Assembly: GCA_020638675.1 (NCBI GenBank)
Contig: JACKID010000004.1
Location: 124,001-188,000 of the forward strand
Length of the DNA: 64,000 nt
Reading direction: 5' to 3'
Source of the DNA: Planctomycetota bacterium
GTDB lineage: Bacteria; Planctomycetota; UBA8742; UBA2392
The notes under the pieces are model-generated. The model saw nothing but the letters and a program-made list of their open reading frames with translations. It made no database searches and was not told the origin of the DNA. Below, in pieces: positions 51,582 to 59,578 of the stretch (its first letter is position 1; every line of letters starts with the position of its first letter). A program made the position numbers and the translations under genes.

Positions 51582-52928
51582 ATGCGGGGGAGCATGCGCC
51601 GTCGCCGCAAATCTGGCGGCCGTGGCTTTGAGCTGCGGCTGAATGGCTGGGCCGCACGCGCTGCGGGCATCGGCTTCATCGTGCTGATCGCGGGCGCGTT
51701 GATCGGCTGCGTCGTCTACTCCGGCGGCGACCCCGTGTTCTACCCCGACCAGCCGCCCGAGCGCTTCAAGCCGACGCCGCTGGACAAGCTCGATCGCATC
51801 GAGGGCTGGGTGCCGAGCTGGGGCGATGAGGCCAGGATCGCCGCCGAGGCATCCGCGGCCGGATTCACCGACCTGTTGTTCTTCCACGGCTCAGTCGCCG
51901 AGAGCGGCGAGGTCAGTATCGAGGACCCGGCCGGTCTGGCGGCCGGACTCAAGGCCGCCGTCGGTACGCGACGCTGGCTGACGGTGACCAACCACGGAGG
52001 CTCGCTGGAGACGCCGCTCGGCAGCGGGCTGGGCGCCCACGTGGAGAGTCTGCTGGATGCGTTCGCCGCCAGCGGCTGCGATCACCTTGACCTCGACTAC
52101 GAAAGCATGAACCGCAGCCAGGCCGAAGGACTGGCCACGCTGGTGGAGCGCCTGGAGGATCGACTGCCCGCGGGTTCGCGCCTGTCACTGACCTTGCAGC
52201 CCGTGGATTCGCGCCTGCGCCCGGACCAGCGCGACGTCTACCGCCGCCTGCTGGAATCGCCGCTGGTCTACACCATGCGCTTGATGATGTACGACTACCA
52301 CTGGCGAGGCAGCCTGCCCGGTGCACTGTACCCCATGCCCGCATTCAACCGGCTGCTTCAGGAATGGGCCGAATTCGCGCACAAGCTGACCCTCTGCCTT
52401 CCCCTCTACGGCTACGACTGGCCGCGCCCCGAGGACACCACCCTGCCCCGCGCGGAAGTCGTCACCCTGCGCGACGTCGGCAAGCTCTCCGCCAAGCCGG
52501 GCTTTGACGCCGTCTGGATGCGCGAGCAGGCCGAGCTTGCGGCGCGCTACAACTCCGGCGGCGTCACCCACTACGCCGCGCTGCCGTCCCTGAGAGCCAT
52601 CACCGCGCGCGCCACGGCCGGGCTGGACTGGGGCGTGCCCGCAGTCAGCTTCTGGCATCTCGGCTGTGCCTCGCCGGCCGACATCCCGCCCGCATGCAGA
52701 CGCAACGCCGAGCCGCGCGAAGCCGTCGGCTATGACTCGGGCGAGAGCTGGGCCGACTGGATGGACCCTTTTCGCCACCGAGTCTGCGACGCCATCACGG
52801 CCGACGGCGAGCGCAGCCTTGAGCAGATCGGCGAGGCACACGGCGTATCACGCGCCACGATGTACCGCTTCAATGAGCATATTGCCGGCGACGATCTCGC
52901 CGGGCGCACGGTCTACGTCCCGAAATAG
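51582..52928 (+). CDS. GH18-family glycosidase-like protein with C-terminal LysM
   Basis: A 448-residue protein with an N-terminal membrane or lipoprotein signal (AAGIGFIVLIAGALIGCVVY). The central domain is a GH18 barrel: GWVPSWGDEARIAAEASAAG, the catalytic strand DHLDLDYESM (matching DxxDxDxE), YDYHWRGS and VPAVSFWHLGC. The C-terminus has a LysM-like peptidoglycan- or chitin-binding motif (SLEQIGEAHGVSRATMYRFN). Together they suggest a cell-envelope glucosaminidase of the YaaH type. The start could be 51582 or 51594; the purine-rich GGGGGAG lies between them. The upstream plsC-like gene ends 37 bp before. Confidence 0.82.
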   Translation: MRGSMRRRRKSGGRGFELRLNGWAARAAGIGFIVLIAGALIGCVVYSGGDPVFYPDQPPERFKPTPLDKLDRIEGWVPSWGDEARIAAEASAAGFTDLLFFHGSVAESGEVSIEDPAGLAAGLKAAVGTRRWLTVTNHGGSLETPLGSGLGAHVESLLDAFAASGCDHLDLDYESMNRSQAEGLATLVERLEDRLPAGSRLSLTLQPVDSRLRPDQRDVYRRLLESPLVYTMRLMMYDYHWRGSLPGALYPMPAFNRLLQEWAEFAHKLTLCLPLYGYDWPRPEDTTLPRAEVVTLRDVGKLSAKPGFDAVWMREQAELAARYNSGGVTHYAALPSLRAITARATAGLDWGVPAVSFWHLGCASPADIPPACRRNAEPREAVGYDSGESWADWMDPFRHRVCDAITADGERSLEQIGEAHGVSRATMYRFNEHIAGDDLAGRTVYVPK

Positions 52929-52995
52929 CGCGGTACCCGGGCCCGGCAACGGGGTTGGATGCATGCGCTCACAACACCCCGACCGGAGCAGCCAC

Positions 52996-53023
52996 TTTGC
53001 ACTCCGCGCTGCATACCTATTCT
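52996..53023 (+). promoter_or_regulatory. Promoter for a leaderless mRNA (TssM-tail gene)
   Basis: TTTGCA, 16-nt spacer, TATTCT; then 6 nt to the ATG at 53030. Confidence 0.45.
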
Positions 53024-53029
53024 GTTCCC

Positions 53030-54304
53030 ATGGACCGCGAACAGGCACACAGGCTGCTCGGGCTCTACCTCGGCGCACCGCCCGAGCATGTAGAGGCCAA
53101 GTACAAAGCTCTGCTCGAGGAGCTGCAGCAGCAGCTCGGCACAGCGACCGACGCGGGCGCCCGCAGCGAGTTGCAGGGGCAGATTGACGCACTTGGCGTC
53201 GCGCGCAACGCGGCGCTGGGTTTGCCTGAAGATGCTTCCATGCCCCAGTTGTCCGGCATGCAGACCGCGGGATTGGCGCACACTCCCGCCTGGCGGCGCG
53301 GGCCGGTGGTGCTCCTGTTCCTTCTGATGGCGCTGACGTTGGCGGTAATCGGCTTCTACCTGGCGGCGCATTCCCTCGACCAGAAGCAGGCCGCGCGTAT
53401 CACCAACGGGCAGCGCGACCGCGCCGTGGCCGCCCAGCAGGCGTGGCAAGGCTACCGCAAGAAGATCGGGCTGGCGGAGACCCCGGACGGCGAGCGAGCC
53501 GAAGCGCTGATGGCCGGCGCCCAGAAACTGGACAGCGACGGCGACGCCCAGCACGCGGGCGAAGACTACGCGACGGCGCTTGAGCTGTTCCAAGCGGCGT
53601 TTGCAGCCGAGAACGGACGCCTCGCCCAGAAGTGGAAAAGCGACGTCGTCGAGCCCTGGCAGAAGAAACTGAAAGGCCGCTTCCCCTTCAGCCAGACCGG
53701 CGAAGAAGAGGCCGACCCGGATGACGTCGCGCGCCTGTTCAACCCGGTCAGCGGCACGGTCTGGAGCACCCAGCGCGAGTACGACGCCCTGCGCAGCACC
53801 GAGCTGGAAGGGCTGAATCTGGCCACGCTGCCGAAGGGCTTTGAGAAGACGCTCGAGCAGGCACGGCGCATTCGCGTTGCGCTGTTCGGCGCGGACAACG
53901 AGCGAATCAGCGTGGTCTTTTCGATTCGTGTTGAGGCCAAGTCACTGCTCGAGCTTGGGGTCGAAACCGGCGGCGTCAGGGTCAGCAACCGCGAGAAGAA
54001 CTTCGTCACCGCCAACTGGACACCCGAAACCGCGGGCGCCCGGATCGGAGGCCGCAAAGCCGGAGATCGGGACCCGGAGGCCGGCCCCGTTGACTACTGG
54101 GAAAGCAGCTGGGGGGCCCTGCAGTTGCTGAATTATTGCAGCTTTGAGGGCGAGCAGGACGGCGCGCACGTCTGGAGTTTCGAAATCGATGGTACGGACG
54201 AGCGCCGCAAGCCCCGCACGTTGAGCGGCACCATTCACATCAAGGTCGACCGCGAGTTCAGCCCGTTCGACTTTGGGACCTATTCAGGCTTTGCGCCGGA
54301 ATAG
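53030..54304 (+). CDS. Membrane protein with TssM (T6SS IcmF)-like C-terminal domain
   Basis: A 424-residue protein. Residues 1-65 are helical and vaguely J-domain-like (AHRLLGLYLGAPPEHVEAKY) but without HPD. One transmembrane helix follows (PVVLLFLLMALTLAVIGFYL, about 97-117) and then a coiled segment. The region KLKGRFPFSQTGEEEADPDD then VARLFNPVSGTVW resembles the start of the C-terminal domain of TssM, the type VI secretion membrane subunit, where RYPF and LFxPxG are conserved. The last 150 residues are beta-rich (ISVVFSIRVEAKSLLELGVE; YWESSWGALQLLNYCSFEGE). No other type VI gene is in the window. The TAG stop is part of the downstream repeat. Confidence 0.6.
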   Translation: MDREQAHRLLGLYLGAPPEHVEAKYKALLEELQQQLGTATDAGARSELQGQIDALGVARNAALGLPEDASMPQLSGMQTAGLAHTPAWRRGPVVLLFLLMALTLAVIGFYLAAHSLDQKQAARITNGQRDRAVAAQQAWQGYRKKIGLAETPDGERAEALMAGAQKLDSDGDAQHAGEDYATALELFQAAFAAENGRLAQKWKSDVVEPWQKKLKGRFPFSQTGEEEADPDDVARLFNPVSGTVWSTQREYDALRSTELEGLNLATLPKGFEKTLEQARRIRVALFGADNERISVVFSIRVEAKSLLELGVETGGVRVSNREKNFVTANWTPETAGARIGGRKAGDRDPEAGPVDYWESSWGALQLLNYCSFEGEQDGAHVWSFEIDGTDERRKPRTLSGTIHIKVDREFSPFDFGTYSGFAPE

Positions 54305-54330
54305 TGGCATCGGCGTCCCGCCGATGGCCG
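54304..54330 (+). repeat. TCC-loop hairpin repeat at the stop codon (plus orientation)
   Basis: The gene's TAG is immediately followed by TGGCATCGGCG-TCC-CGCCGATGGCC, virtually identical to 8370-8396. Confidence 0.88.
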
Positions 54331-54428
54331 CAGTGCCGCATCAGGCGGTACTGCAAACTCGATCTCGCACAGAGACCACGGAGAACTGCAGCTTCTCACT
54401 GTACGGAATGCGGTTGCCCGGAAATCGG

Positions 54429-54456
54429 GCCATGGGCGGGACGCCCATGCCACTCT
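54429..54456 (-). repeat. TCC-loop hairpin repeat at the stop codon (minus orientation)
   Basis: On the minus strand TAG AG is followed by TGGCATGGGCG-TCC-CGCCCATGGCC, the same layout as at 8368 but with two compensating base changes in the stem. Confidence 0.88.
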
Positions 54457-54760
54457 AGTCGCGGCTGCCGGATTCTTCGTCGAGTTTGAGCTCATTGGTG
54501 TCGTCTGTGACGACCTTGTCGCCGATGTTGCTGATCTCGGCGATGTCCTTCTTCTCGCTGACGGTCGCGGCCTCGGTGACGATCGCGGGCGGGTCGGGCT
54601 GCTCGCCGACCAGCTCGGCCGCGGACAGATAGCGCCCCGTTTCGAGATCAAGCAGCCGCGCCTGCAGCGGAATCTGCGCAGACGTGATCGCCTTGAGAAT
54701 CGAGCTCTTCTTGAAAGGGCCTTTCAGCCCGTCCTTGGTCAGGACCTTGAAGCCAATCAT
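54455..54760 (-). CDS. Small GYF-like domain protein (copy 2)
   Basis: 101 residues, cytosolic. Residues 1-50 (IGFKVLTKDGLKGPFKKSSI then LKAITSAQIPLQARLLDLET and GRYLSAAELVGE) share the DG-x-x-GPF...AxELVG layout with the GYF_2 fold, a small peptide-binding module, and are nearly identical to the upstream paralogue at 54831-55244. The second half is acidic and probably disordered, ending LKLDEESGSRD. GGAG precedes the ATG. It is probably the downstream member of a tandem duplication; partner unknown. Confidence 0.65.
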   Translation of the reverse strand: MIGFKVLTKDGLKGPFKKSSILKAITSAQIPLQARLLDLETGRYLSAAELVGEQPDPPAIVTEAATVSEKKDIAEISNIGDKVVTDDTNELKLDEESGSRD

Positions 54761-54830
54761 GGAGAAACTCCGGGGCGGGTCGGTGGAGCATACAGCTTAC
54801 CGGCCCGCCCACGGATGCTTCAAGGATGCG

Positions 54831-55244
54831 TCAGGCTGCGGGGTTGTTCAGCTTGAGCTCTTCAGGTGCTTTTTCGGCCAGCTTGCGCGGCTTGGGCAGC
54901 TTCACGCGCTTGAGCGGAATCTTGTCGCGCAGGATCACGCGCGGCGTTTCTTCCACCTGGCCCGGCGTTTCTTCATCGAGCTTCAGCTGCTGGTTCGCCA
55001 TCTGCTTGACCGCTTCCTTCACGGCCGGGCGGTCCGCCTTGGCCAACTTCTCGGGCTTGGGCTCGGCGTGGTGCGTGTCGATCTTCTCGCCGACCAGCTC
55101 GGCGGCCATGACGTAGCGCCCGGTCTGGAGGTCGAGGAGGCGCGCCTGCAGCGGCAGCATGGCGCTGGTGATGGCCTTGAGGATCGAGCTCTTCTTGAAG
55201 GGGCCCTTGAGTCCGTCCTTGGCGAGTACTTTGTAGCCTTGCAT
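54831..55244 (-). CDS. Small GYF-like domain protein (copy 1)
   Basis: 137 residues. The N-terminal domain (GYKVLAKDGLKGPFKKSSIL then KAITSAMLPLQARLLDLQTG and RYVMAAELVGE) is the same as in copy 2. The C-terminal 85 residues diverge: a charged, Lys/Pro-rich tail (EETPRVILRDKIPLKRVKLP then KPRKLAEKAPEELKLNNPAA). The LKLDEE element occurs in both tails. GGAGA lies about 7 nt before the ATG. The 70-bp gap between the two copies carries no terminator, so they are likely one operon. Confidence 0.68.
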   Translation of the reverse strand: MQGYKVLAKDGLKGPFKKSSILKAITSAMLPLQARLLDLQTGRYVMAAELVGEKIDTHHAEPKPEKLAKADRPAVKEAVKQMANQQLKLDEETPGQVEETPRVILRDKIPLKRVKLPKPRKLAEKAPEELKLNNPAA

Positions 55245-55452
55245 GGGGATCTCCGACTGGTGTGCCTAAAGAGTATCCCGTCTTTCGCCGATATGCATCC
55301 ACAATGGTCCCGCCGGTTTCACACCGTATTGCGGATCGGGAATGGCCCCGGGCGGCTTCAGCGATCTGCGTGAGGGGCAGGGGTGTTGGGCAGGGCCTTC
55401 CCAGGGCCACACGCCCCTGCCTCATCCCTCTGTTCCGCGGCGGCGACTGGTC

Positions 55453-55458
55453 TAGACT
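55453..55458 (+). promoter_or_regulatory. -10-like hexamer of a possible leaderless pyk mRNA
   Basis: TAGACT, ending 6 nt before the ATG at 55465; no clear -35. Confidence 0.4.
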
Positions 55459-55464
55459 CTCGGC

Positions 55465-56949
55465 ATGAGTTTCACCCGGCGTACCATTCGCGGCCAGCCG
55501 TTGCGCACGAAGATCGTGTGCACGCTGGGGCCGTCTTCGCGCGAGGTCTCACGCATTGCCGAGCTGATTGAAGCCGGCATGAGCGTGGCGCGCCTCAACA
55601 TGTCCCACGGCGACCACGAAACCCATCGCAAGACCTACGCCGCCGTGCGCGAGGCCAGCCAGGCGCGCGATCGCCAGGTGGCCGTGATGTGCGACCTGAG
55701 CGGCCCGAAGATCCGCCTGAACGAAATCGAGGGCGGCAGCTTCGAGCTCTCGCTGGGCGAGAAGATCGACTTCGTGCGCGGCAACGCGCCCGGCACGCCC
55801 AAAGAGCTGACCTGCACCTACGCCTCGTTCATCGATGACGTCGAGGTGGACGAGCCGGTGTATATCAACGACGGCGCTATCCGCCTGAACGTGGTGAAGA
55901 AAGAAGCCGACCGCGTCACCTGCGTCGTGGACGTCGGCGGCACCATCAGCAGCCGCAAGGGCATCAACCTGCCGGGCACGCGCATCAGTTCGCCCGCGCT
56001 GACCGAAAAGGACATCCGCGACCTGGAATTCGGCGTCAAGCTGGGCGCCGACCTCTTCGCGCTGTCGTTCGTGCGCAGCGCGGCCGAGGTGCGCGACTTG
56101 CGCTCGCGGCTCGAGGCGCTCGGCAGCAGCGCACAGATCGTGGCCAAGATTGAGAAGCCTCAGGCGCTGAAGGACCTGCCCGCGATCATCGACGCCAGCG
56201 ATGCGATCATGGTCGCGCGCGGCGACCTCGGCATCGAGCTGCCGGTAGAGTCCGTGCCGCTGCACCAGAAAGCAATCGTGCGCGCCTGCCGCGACGCGCT
56301 GAAGCCGGTGATCGTCGCGACGCAGGTGCTGGAAAGCATGATCGAGCACCCGACACCGACACGTGCCGAGGTCAGCGACATCGCCAACGCCATTGAGGAC
56401 GGCTGCGACGCCCTGATGCTCAGCGCGGAGACGGCCAGCGGCAAGTTCCCCGTGCAGGCCGTCGAGACCATGGCCCGCGTCGCACGCGACGTCGAGAAGG
56501 TCCTGACCGTGCAGGCCGATACAGAAGACTTCCTGCGCGGCCACCTCGGCGACGCGCTGCGCAAGGCAATGGTGATCGGCGCGGCGATCATCGCCCAGCC
56601 GCTGGGTGCGAAGTTCATTGTGGTCCGCAGCGAGTCGGGTGTGACCGCCCGCTACCTCAGCAAGGTACGCGGGCACTGCCCCGTGCTGGCCGTGCACCAC
56701 GACCCGGCCGTGCTGCGCCGCCACGCGCTGATGTGGGGCGTGCTGCCGGTGCATACACGGACGGAACACGGTGAGCTGCCGGCGATGGAAGAAGACCTGC
56801 GCCAGCTTGCGCGCACAATTATTGAAGAAGGCCTGGTCAGCCCGGCCGACCGGATCGTGGTAATCAGCCGCTACCCGTGGGGCGAGCAGCAGCCGCCGAA
56901 CAACATCCGCGCCATGAAAGTCGGCGACGCGCTTGGTGCGCTGCCGTAG
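55465..56949 (+). CDS. pyk: Pyruvate kinase
   Basis: Glycolytic enzyme (494 residues) that transfers phosphate from phosphoenolpyruvate to ADP. Signatures in order: TKIVCTLGPSSREVSRIAEL, EAGMSVARLNMSHGDHETH, CDLSGPKIRLNEI, LTEKDIRDLEFGVKLGADLF, then IVAKIEKPQALKDLPAIIDA (with the catalytic Lys), MVARGDLGIELPVESVPLHQ, VIVATQVLESMIEHPTPTRA and GCDALMLSAETASGKFPVQA. The C-terminal domain is the normal type. It is convergent with pfk, and its TAG stop runs into a set of hairpin repeats. The three glycolytic genes pyk, pfk and gap lie within 4 kb but are transcribed separately. Confidence 0.97.
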   Translation: MSFTRRTIRGQPLRTKIVCTLGPSSREVSRIAELIEAGMSVARLNMSHGDHETHRKTYAAVREASQARDRQVAVMCDLSGPKIRLNEIEGGSFELSLGEKIDFVRGNAPGTPKELTCTYASFIDDVEVDEPVYINDGAIRLNVVKKEADRVTCVVDVGGTISSRKGINLPGTRISSPALTEKDIRDLEFGVKLGADLFALSFVRSAAEVRDLRSRLEALGSSAQIVAKIEKPQALKDLPAIIDASDAIMVARGDLGIELPVESVPLHQKAIVRACRDALKPVIVATQVLESMIEHPTPTRAEVSDIANAIEDGCDALMLSAETASGKFPVQAVETMARVARDVEKVLTVQADTEDFLRGHLGDALRKAMVIGAAIIAQPLGAKFIVVRSESGVTARYLSKVRGHCPVLAVHHDPAVLRRHALMWGVLPVHTRTEHGELPAMEEDLRQLARTIIEEGLVSPADRIVVISRYPWGEQQPPNNIRAMKVGDALGALP

Positions 56950-57046
56950 TGGCATCGCCTTCCAGGCGATGAGTTGCGGCGACTTCCAGTCGCCGCCGCT
57001 TGCTGGAAGCAAGCGATACACATGCGCTGGAAGCGCATGCCACCAC
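56946..57046. repeat. Cluster of four TCC/GGA-loop hairpins between convergent genes
   Basis: CATCGCCT-TCC-AGGCGATG and GCGGCGACT-TCC-AGTCGCCGC in plus orientation, then GCTTGCT-GGA-AGCAAGC and CATGCGCT-GGA-AGCGCATG in minus orientation. The outer two begin TGGCAT when read from the adjacent stop codon of pyk or pfk. Confidence 0.85.
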
Positions 57047-57049
57047 AAA

Positions 57050-58078
57050 CTACCCGAACAGTTGCGCCAGGCGGTAGTACTCGGGCGTGACGCGCTTTTC
57101 TTTGCCGACCACGTCTTTGAGCGCGACGGCCTGCACTTCGAAGCCCCTTAAGCCAGCCAGCATCCCGCTTTGCCCGCCGGTCAGCAGGTCGTACGCCTTG
57201 TCGCTCACCCGCGTTGCGAGAATCCGGTCCACGGCCGTCGGGGCCGCGCAGCGCTGCAGGTAGCCAAGCGTCGTGCAACGGGCGTCGTAGCCCGTGCGCG
57301 TCTCCAGTTCGCGCGCGAGCAGCTGGCCCACGCCGCCGAGCTTCGGTCGTCCCAGCTTGTCCGTCACCCCGCCTGCCGTCGCCAGTACGCCCTCGCTGTC
57401 GTTCGCGCCCTCCGCGATCACGATCATGCTGTAGTTGCGCCCGAGCTTCTCGTGGCGCAGTTTCAGCTTGTCGCAGACGTCATCGAGCGTGAACGGGAAC
57501 TCCGGGATCAGCGCCATGTCCGCGCCGCCGGCGATGCTGGCCTCGACCGCGATCCAGCCGACGTTGCGCCCCATCACCTCGACCACCATCACGCGGTTGT
57601 GCGACTCGGCCGTGGCGCGCAGGTTGTCGAGCGCGTGGGTGCACATTTCCACCGCGGTGAGAAAGCCGACTGTCAGCTCGGTGCCGGCAAGGTCGTTGTC
57701 GATGGTCTTCGGCACTCCGACGGCGGGGAAGCCCGCCTCGGCCAGCTTCAGTGTGGCCGTCTGGCTGCCGTTGCCGCCGACCACCACCAGCCCCTCAATG
57801 CCATGTTTGGCGAGCGCCACCTTGGCCTTCTCTTCGTCGCCGGCATGGAGGAACAGTCGGGAGCGTGATGAGCGAAGCATGGTGCCGGCCGTGGCAACTA
57901 TGCCGGTGACGTCGTCGCGGGTGATCGGGCGGACTTCGTCTGCCAGCAAACCGTCCCACGAATCAAAGATCCCCATCAGTTCCACGCCGTCATAGGCACA
58001 GCGCCGCGCAACCGTGCGGATGCAGGCATTGGTGCCCGGCGCGTCGCCGCCGCTCGTGATGATTCCAATTCGCTTCAT
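57050..58078 (-). CDS. pfkA: 6-phosphofructokinase, mixed-substrate (group III-like)
   Basis: Glycolytic kinase (342 residues) phosphorylating fructose 6-phosphate. The N-terminal ATP loop is GIITSGGDAPGTNACIR, the metal loop is VVVGGNGSQTATL, the catalytic segment is GVPKTIDNDLAGTE and the sugar-binding segment is VVEVMGRNVGWIAVEASIAG. At the diagnostic positions it has Gly (as in ATP enzymes) in GGNG but Lys (as in pyrophosphate enzymes) in PKTIDND, a combination known from group III enzymes; the Asp of the usual GGDGS is Asn. So the phosphoryl donor, ATP or pyrophosphate, is uncertain, with ATP favoured. It ends 101 bp from pyk, convergently. Confidence 0.92.
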   Translation of the reverse strand: MKRIGIITSGGDAPGTNACIRTVARRCAYDGVELMGIFDSWDGLLADEVRPITRDDVTGIVATAGTMLRSSRSRLFLHAGDEEKAKVALAKHGIEGLVVVGGNGSQTATLKLAEAGFPAVGVPKTIDNDLAGTELTVGFLTAVEMCTHALDNLRATAESHNRVMVVEVMGRNVGWIAVEASIAGGADMALIPEFPFTLDDVCDKLKLRHEKLGRNYSMIVIAEGANDSEGVLATAGGVTDKLGRPKLGGVGQLLARELETRTGYDARCTTLGYLQRCAAPTAVDRILATRVSDKAYDLLTGGQSGMLAGLRGFEVQAVALKDVVGKEKRVTPEYYRLAQLFG

Positions 58079-58092
58079 GCTCGGTACTTGTA

Positions 58093-58246
58093 CTGCTTTT
58101 ACGCGAAGGCGCGAAGAGAAGCGAAGGCCGCGAAGAACTGCTTTCTGGAGCAGGACGTCCTGAACGTCCTGCGTGTCCTGTCAAACCGCCCTTGTAGTTC
58201 TTCGCGTCCTTCGCCCGTCCGCGCTTCTTCGCGCGACGCCTGTCCC
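58093..58246. repeat. Composite dispersed repeat (GCGAAGG - GTCCTG - CTTCGCG)
   Basis: ACGCGAAGGCGCGAAGAGAA, then the centre GGACGTCCTGAACGTCCTG, then CTTCGCGTCCTTCGCCCG. Same three-part layout as 59372-59530 and 61391-61548. Confidence 0.75.
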
Positions 58247-59278
58247 CTACTTCTTGTACTCGACCTTCAGGCCATCCTGGTGGGCGACCTTTACGATCAG
58301 GTCTTCCACGCGGTTTGAATAGCCCCACTCGTTGTCGTACCAGCTGATGACTTTCACCATGTTGCCGCCCATCACCTGCGTCAGCGGCGCATCGAAGATG
58401 CTGCTGGCCGAGTTGCCGACGATGTCGGTGCTGACAATCGGGTCGGTGCTGTATTCGAGAATGCCCTTCAGCGCGCCGTCGGCCGCGGTCTTCATGGCCG
58501 CGTTGACCTCCTCAACGGTAACGTCCTTGTCCAGCTCGACCGTCAGATCCACGACACTGCCGTCCGGCACAGGTACGCGCAGGGCGAGCCCGTCCAGCTT
58601 GCCCGCCAGCGCGGGGATCACCTTGCCGATGGCCTTGGCCGCGCCGGTGCTGGTCGGGATAATGTTCAGCGCCGCGTGGCGCGAGCGCCGGAAGTCCTTG
58701 TGCGGCGTGTCCACCAGCCGCTGGTCGGCGGTGTAGGCGTGCACGGTGGTCAACAGGCCGCGCTTGATGCCGAACTGCTCGTGCAGGATCTTGCAGACGG
58801 GCGCCGCGCAGTTGGTGGTGCAGCTTGCATTGCTGATGATCTTGCTTTCAGGGGTGACGACCTCGTCGTTCACGCCCAGCACGACGGTGCTCTCCAGGAA
58901 GTCCTTGGTCGGCACAGTCACCAGCACGCGCCTGGCGCCTGCCTCGAGGTGGTGGTTCAGCTCCTCGAGTTTGCGGAACTTGCCGGTGCTCTCGATGACG
59001 TAGTCGACGCCCATTTCCTTCCAGGGCAGCTTGGCGGGGTCTTTCTCGCTGAGCACCTTGAACGGGTCGCCGTCGATGCTGAGCGTGTCGCCGTTCAGCT
59101 CGACCGTGCCGGGGTACTTGCCGTGCACGCTGTCGTACTTGAAGTTGTAGGCCAGCGCGTCGGCCGGCGCGAGGTCGTTGATCGCCACGACGTCAAAGTG
59201 TCCGCGCAGCTTGGCGATGCGGATCACCGCGCGTCCGATACGTCCAAAACCATTGATCGCAATTTTCGGTGCAGGCAT
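58247..59278 (-). CDS. gap: Glyceraldehyde-3-phosphate dehydrogenase
   Basis: NAD-dependent phosphorylating dehydrogenase (343 residues) of glycolysis. Clear signatures are KIAINGFGRIGRAVIRIAKL (NAD-binding), the active site SNASCTTNCAAPVCKILHEQ with the catalytic Cys, TVHAYTADQRLVDTPHKDFR (phosphate binding, adjoining RRSRHAALNIIPTSTGAAKA) and VISWYDNEWGYSNRVEDL at the C-terminus. Asp at the end of strand 2 (AINDL) indicates NAD rather than NADP. It lies between two copies of the composite repeat, in line with pfk on the same strand but 169 bp upstream of it. Confidence 0.97.
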   Translation of the reverse strand: MPAPKIAINGFGRIGRAVIRIAKLRGHFDVVAINDLAPADALAYNFKYDSVHGKYPGTVELNGDTLSIDGDPFKVLSEKDPAKLPWKEMGVDYVIESTGKFRKLEELNHHLEAGARRVLVTVPTKDFLESTVVLGVNDEVVTPESKIISNASCTTNCAAPVCKILHEQFGIKRGLLTTVHAYTADQRLVDTPHKDFRRSRHAALNIIPTSTGAAKAIGKVIPALAGKLDGLALRVPVPDGSVVDLTVELDKDVTVEEVNAAMKTAADGALKGILEYSTDPIVSTDIVGNSASSIFDAPLTQVMGGNMVKVISWYDNEWGYSNRVEDLIVKVAHQDGLKVEYKK

Positions 59279-59371
59279 GGCAGCCTCCGGCTGAGGGTTC
59301 TGGGACTAGGTTTTAGGGTTTGTCCGTGGTAGGCGCGATAAGCTGCTGACGAACCGTACGTAAAGAAACTG

Positions 59372-59530
59372 CATAGGCGAAGGCGCGAACCACTACAACG
59401 GCAACACAACAGGATATGCAGGACATTCAGGACAAAGGGCTGTTCCCAGCCATGGCTTCCTGACCGTCCTGACCGTCCTGTTCAGATGCAGTTCTTCGCG
59501 GTCTTCGCTTCTCTTCGAGTCTTCGCGAAA
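59372..59530. repeat. Composite dispersed repeat (second copy)
   Basis: AGGCGAAGGCGCGAA, centre CAGGACATTCAGGACAAAGG and CTGACCGTCCTGACCGTCCT, then TTCTTCGCGGTCTTCGCTTC and CTTCGCG. It lies between gap and the peroxiredoxin gene. Confidence 0.75.
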
Positions 59531-59564
59531 AAAACAAACCGGCGCCCGCAGCTGCGGGCGCCGG
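59531..59564 (-). terminator. Strong terminator of the peroxiredoxin gene
   Basis: Perfect 12-bp stem CCGGCGCCCGCA / TGCGGGCGCCGG; on the minus strand it is followed by TTTGTTTTTTT. Confidence 0.9.
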
Positions 59565-59578
59565 ATTAGTGGGCTTGT

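Noticed and set aside
53030..54304. Naming the TssM-tail gene icmF
   Set aside because: The name would be confused with the acyl-CoA mutase icmF at 1-2224, and only the C-terminal part resembles the secretion protein.
55549..57048. 499-codon open frame opposite pyk
   Set aside because: Shadow of pyruvate kinase; composition is typical of an antisense frame.
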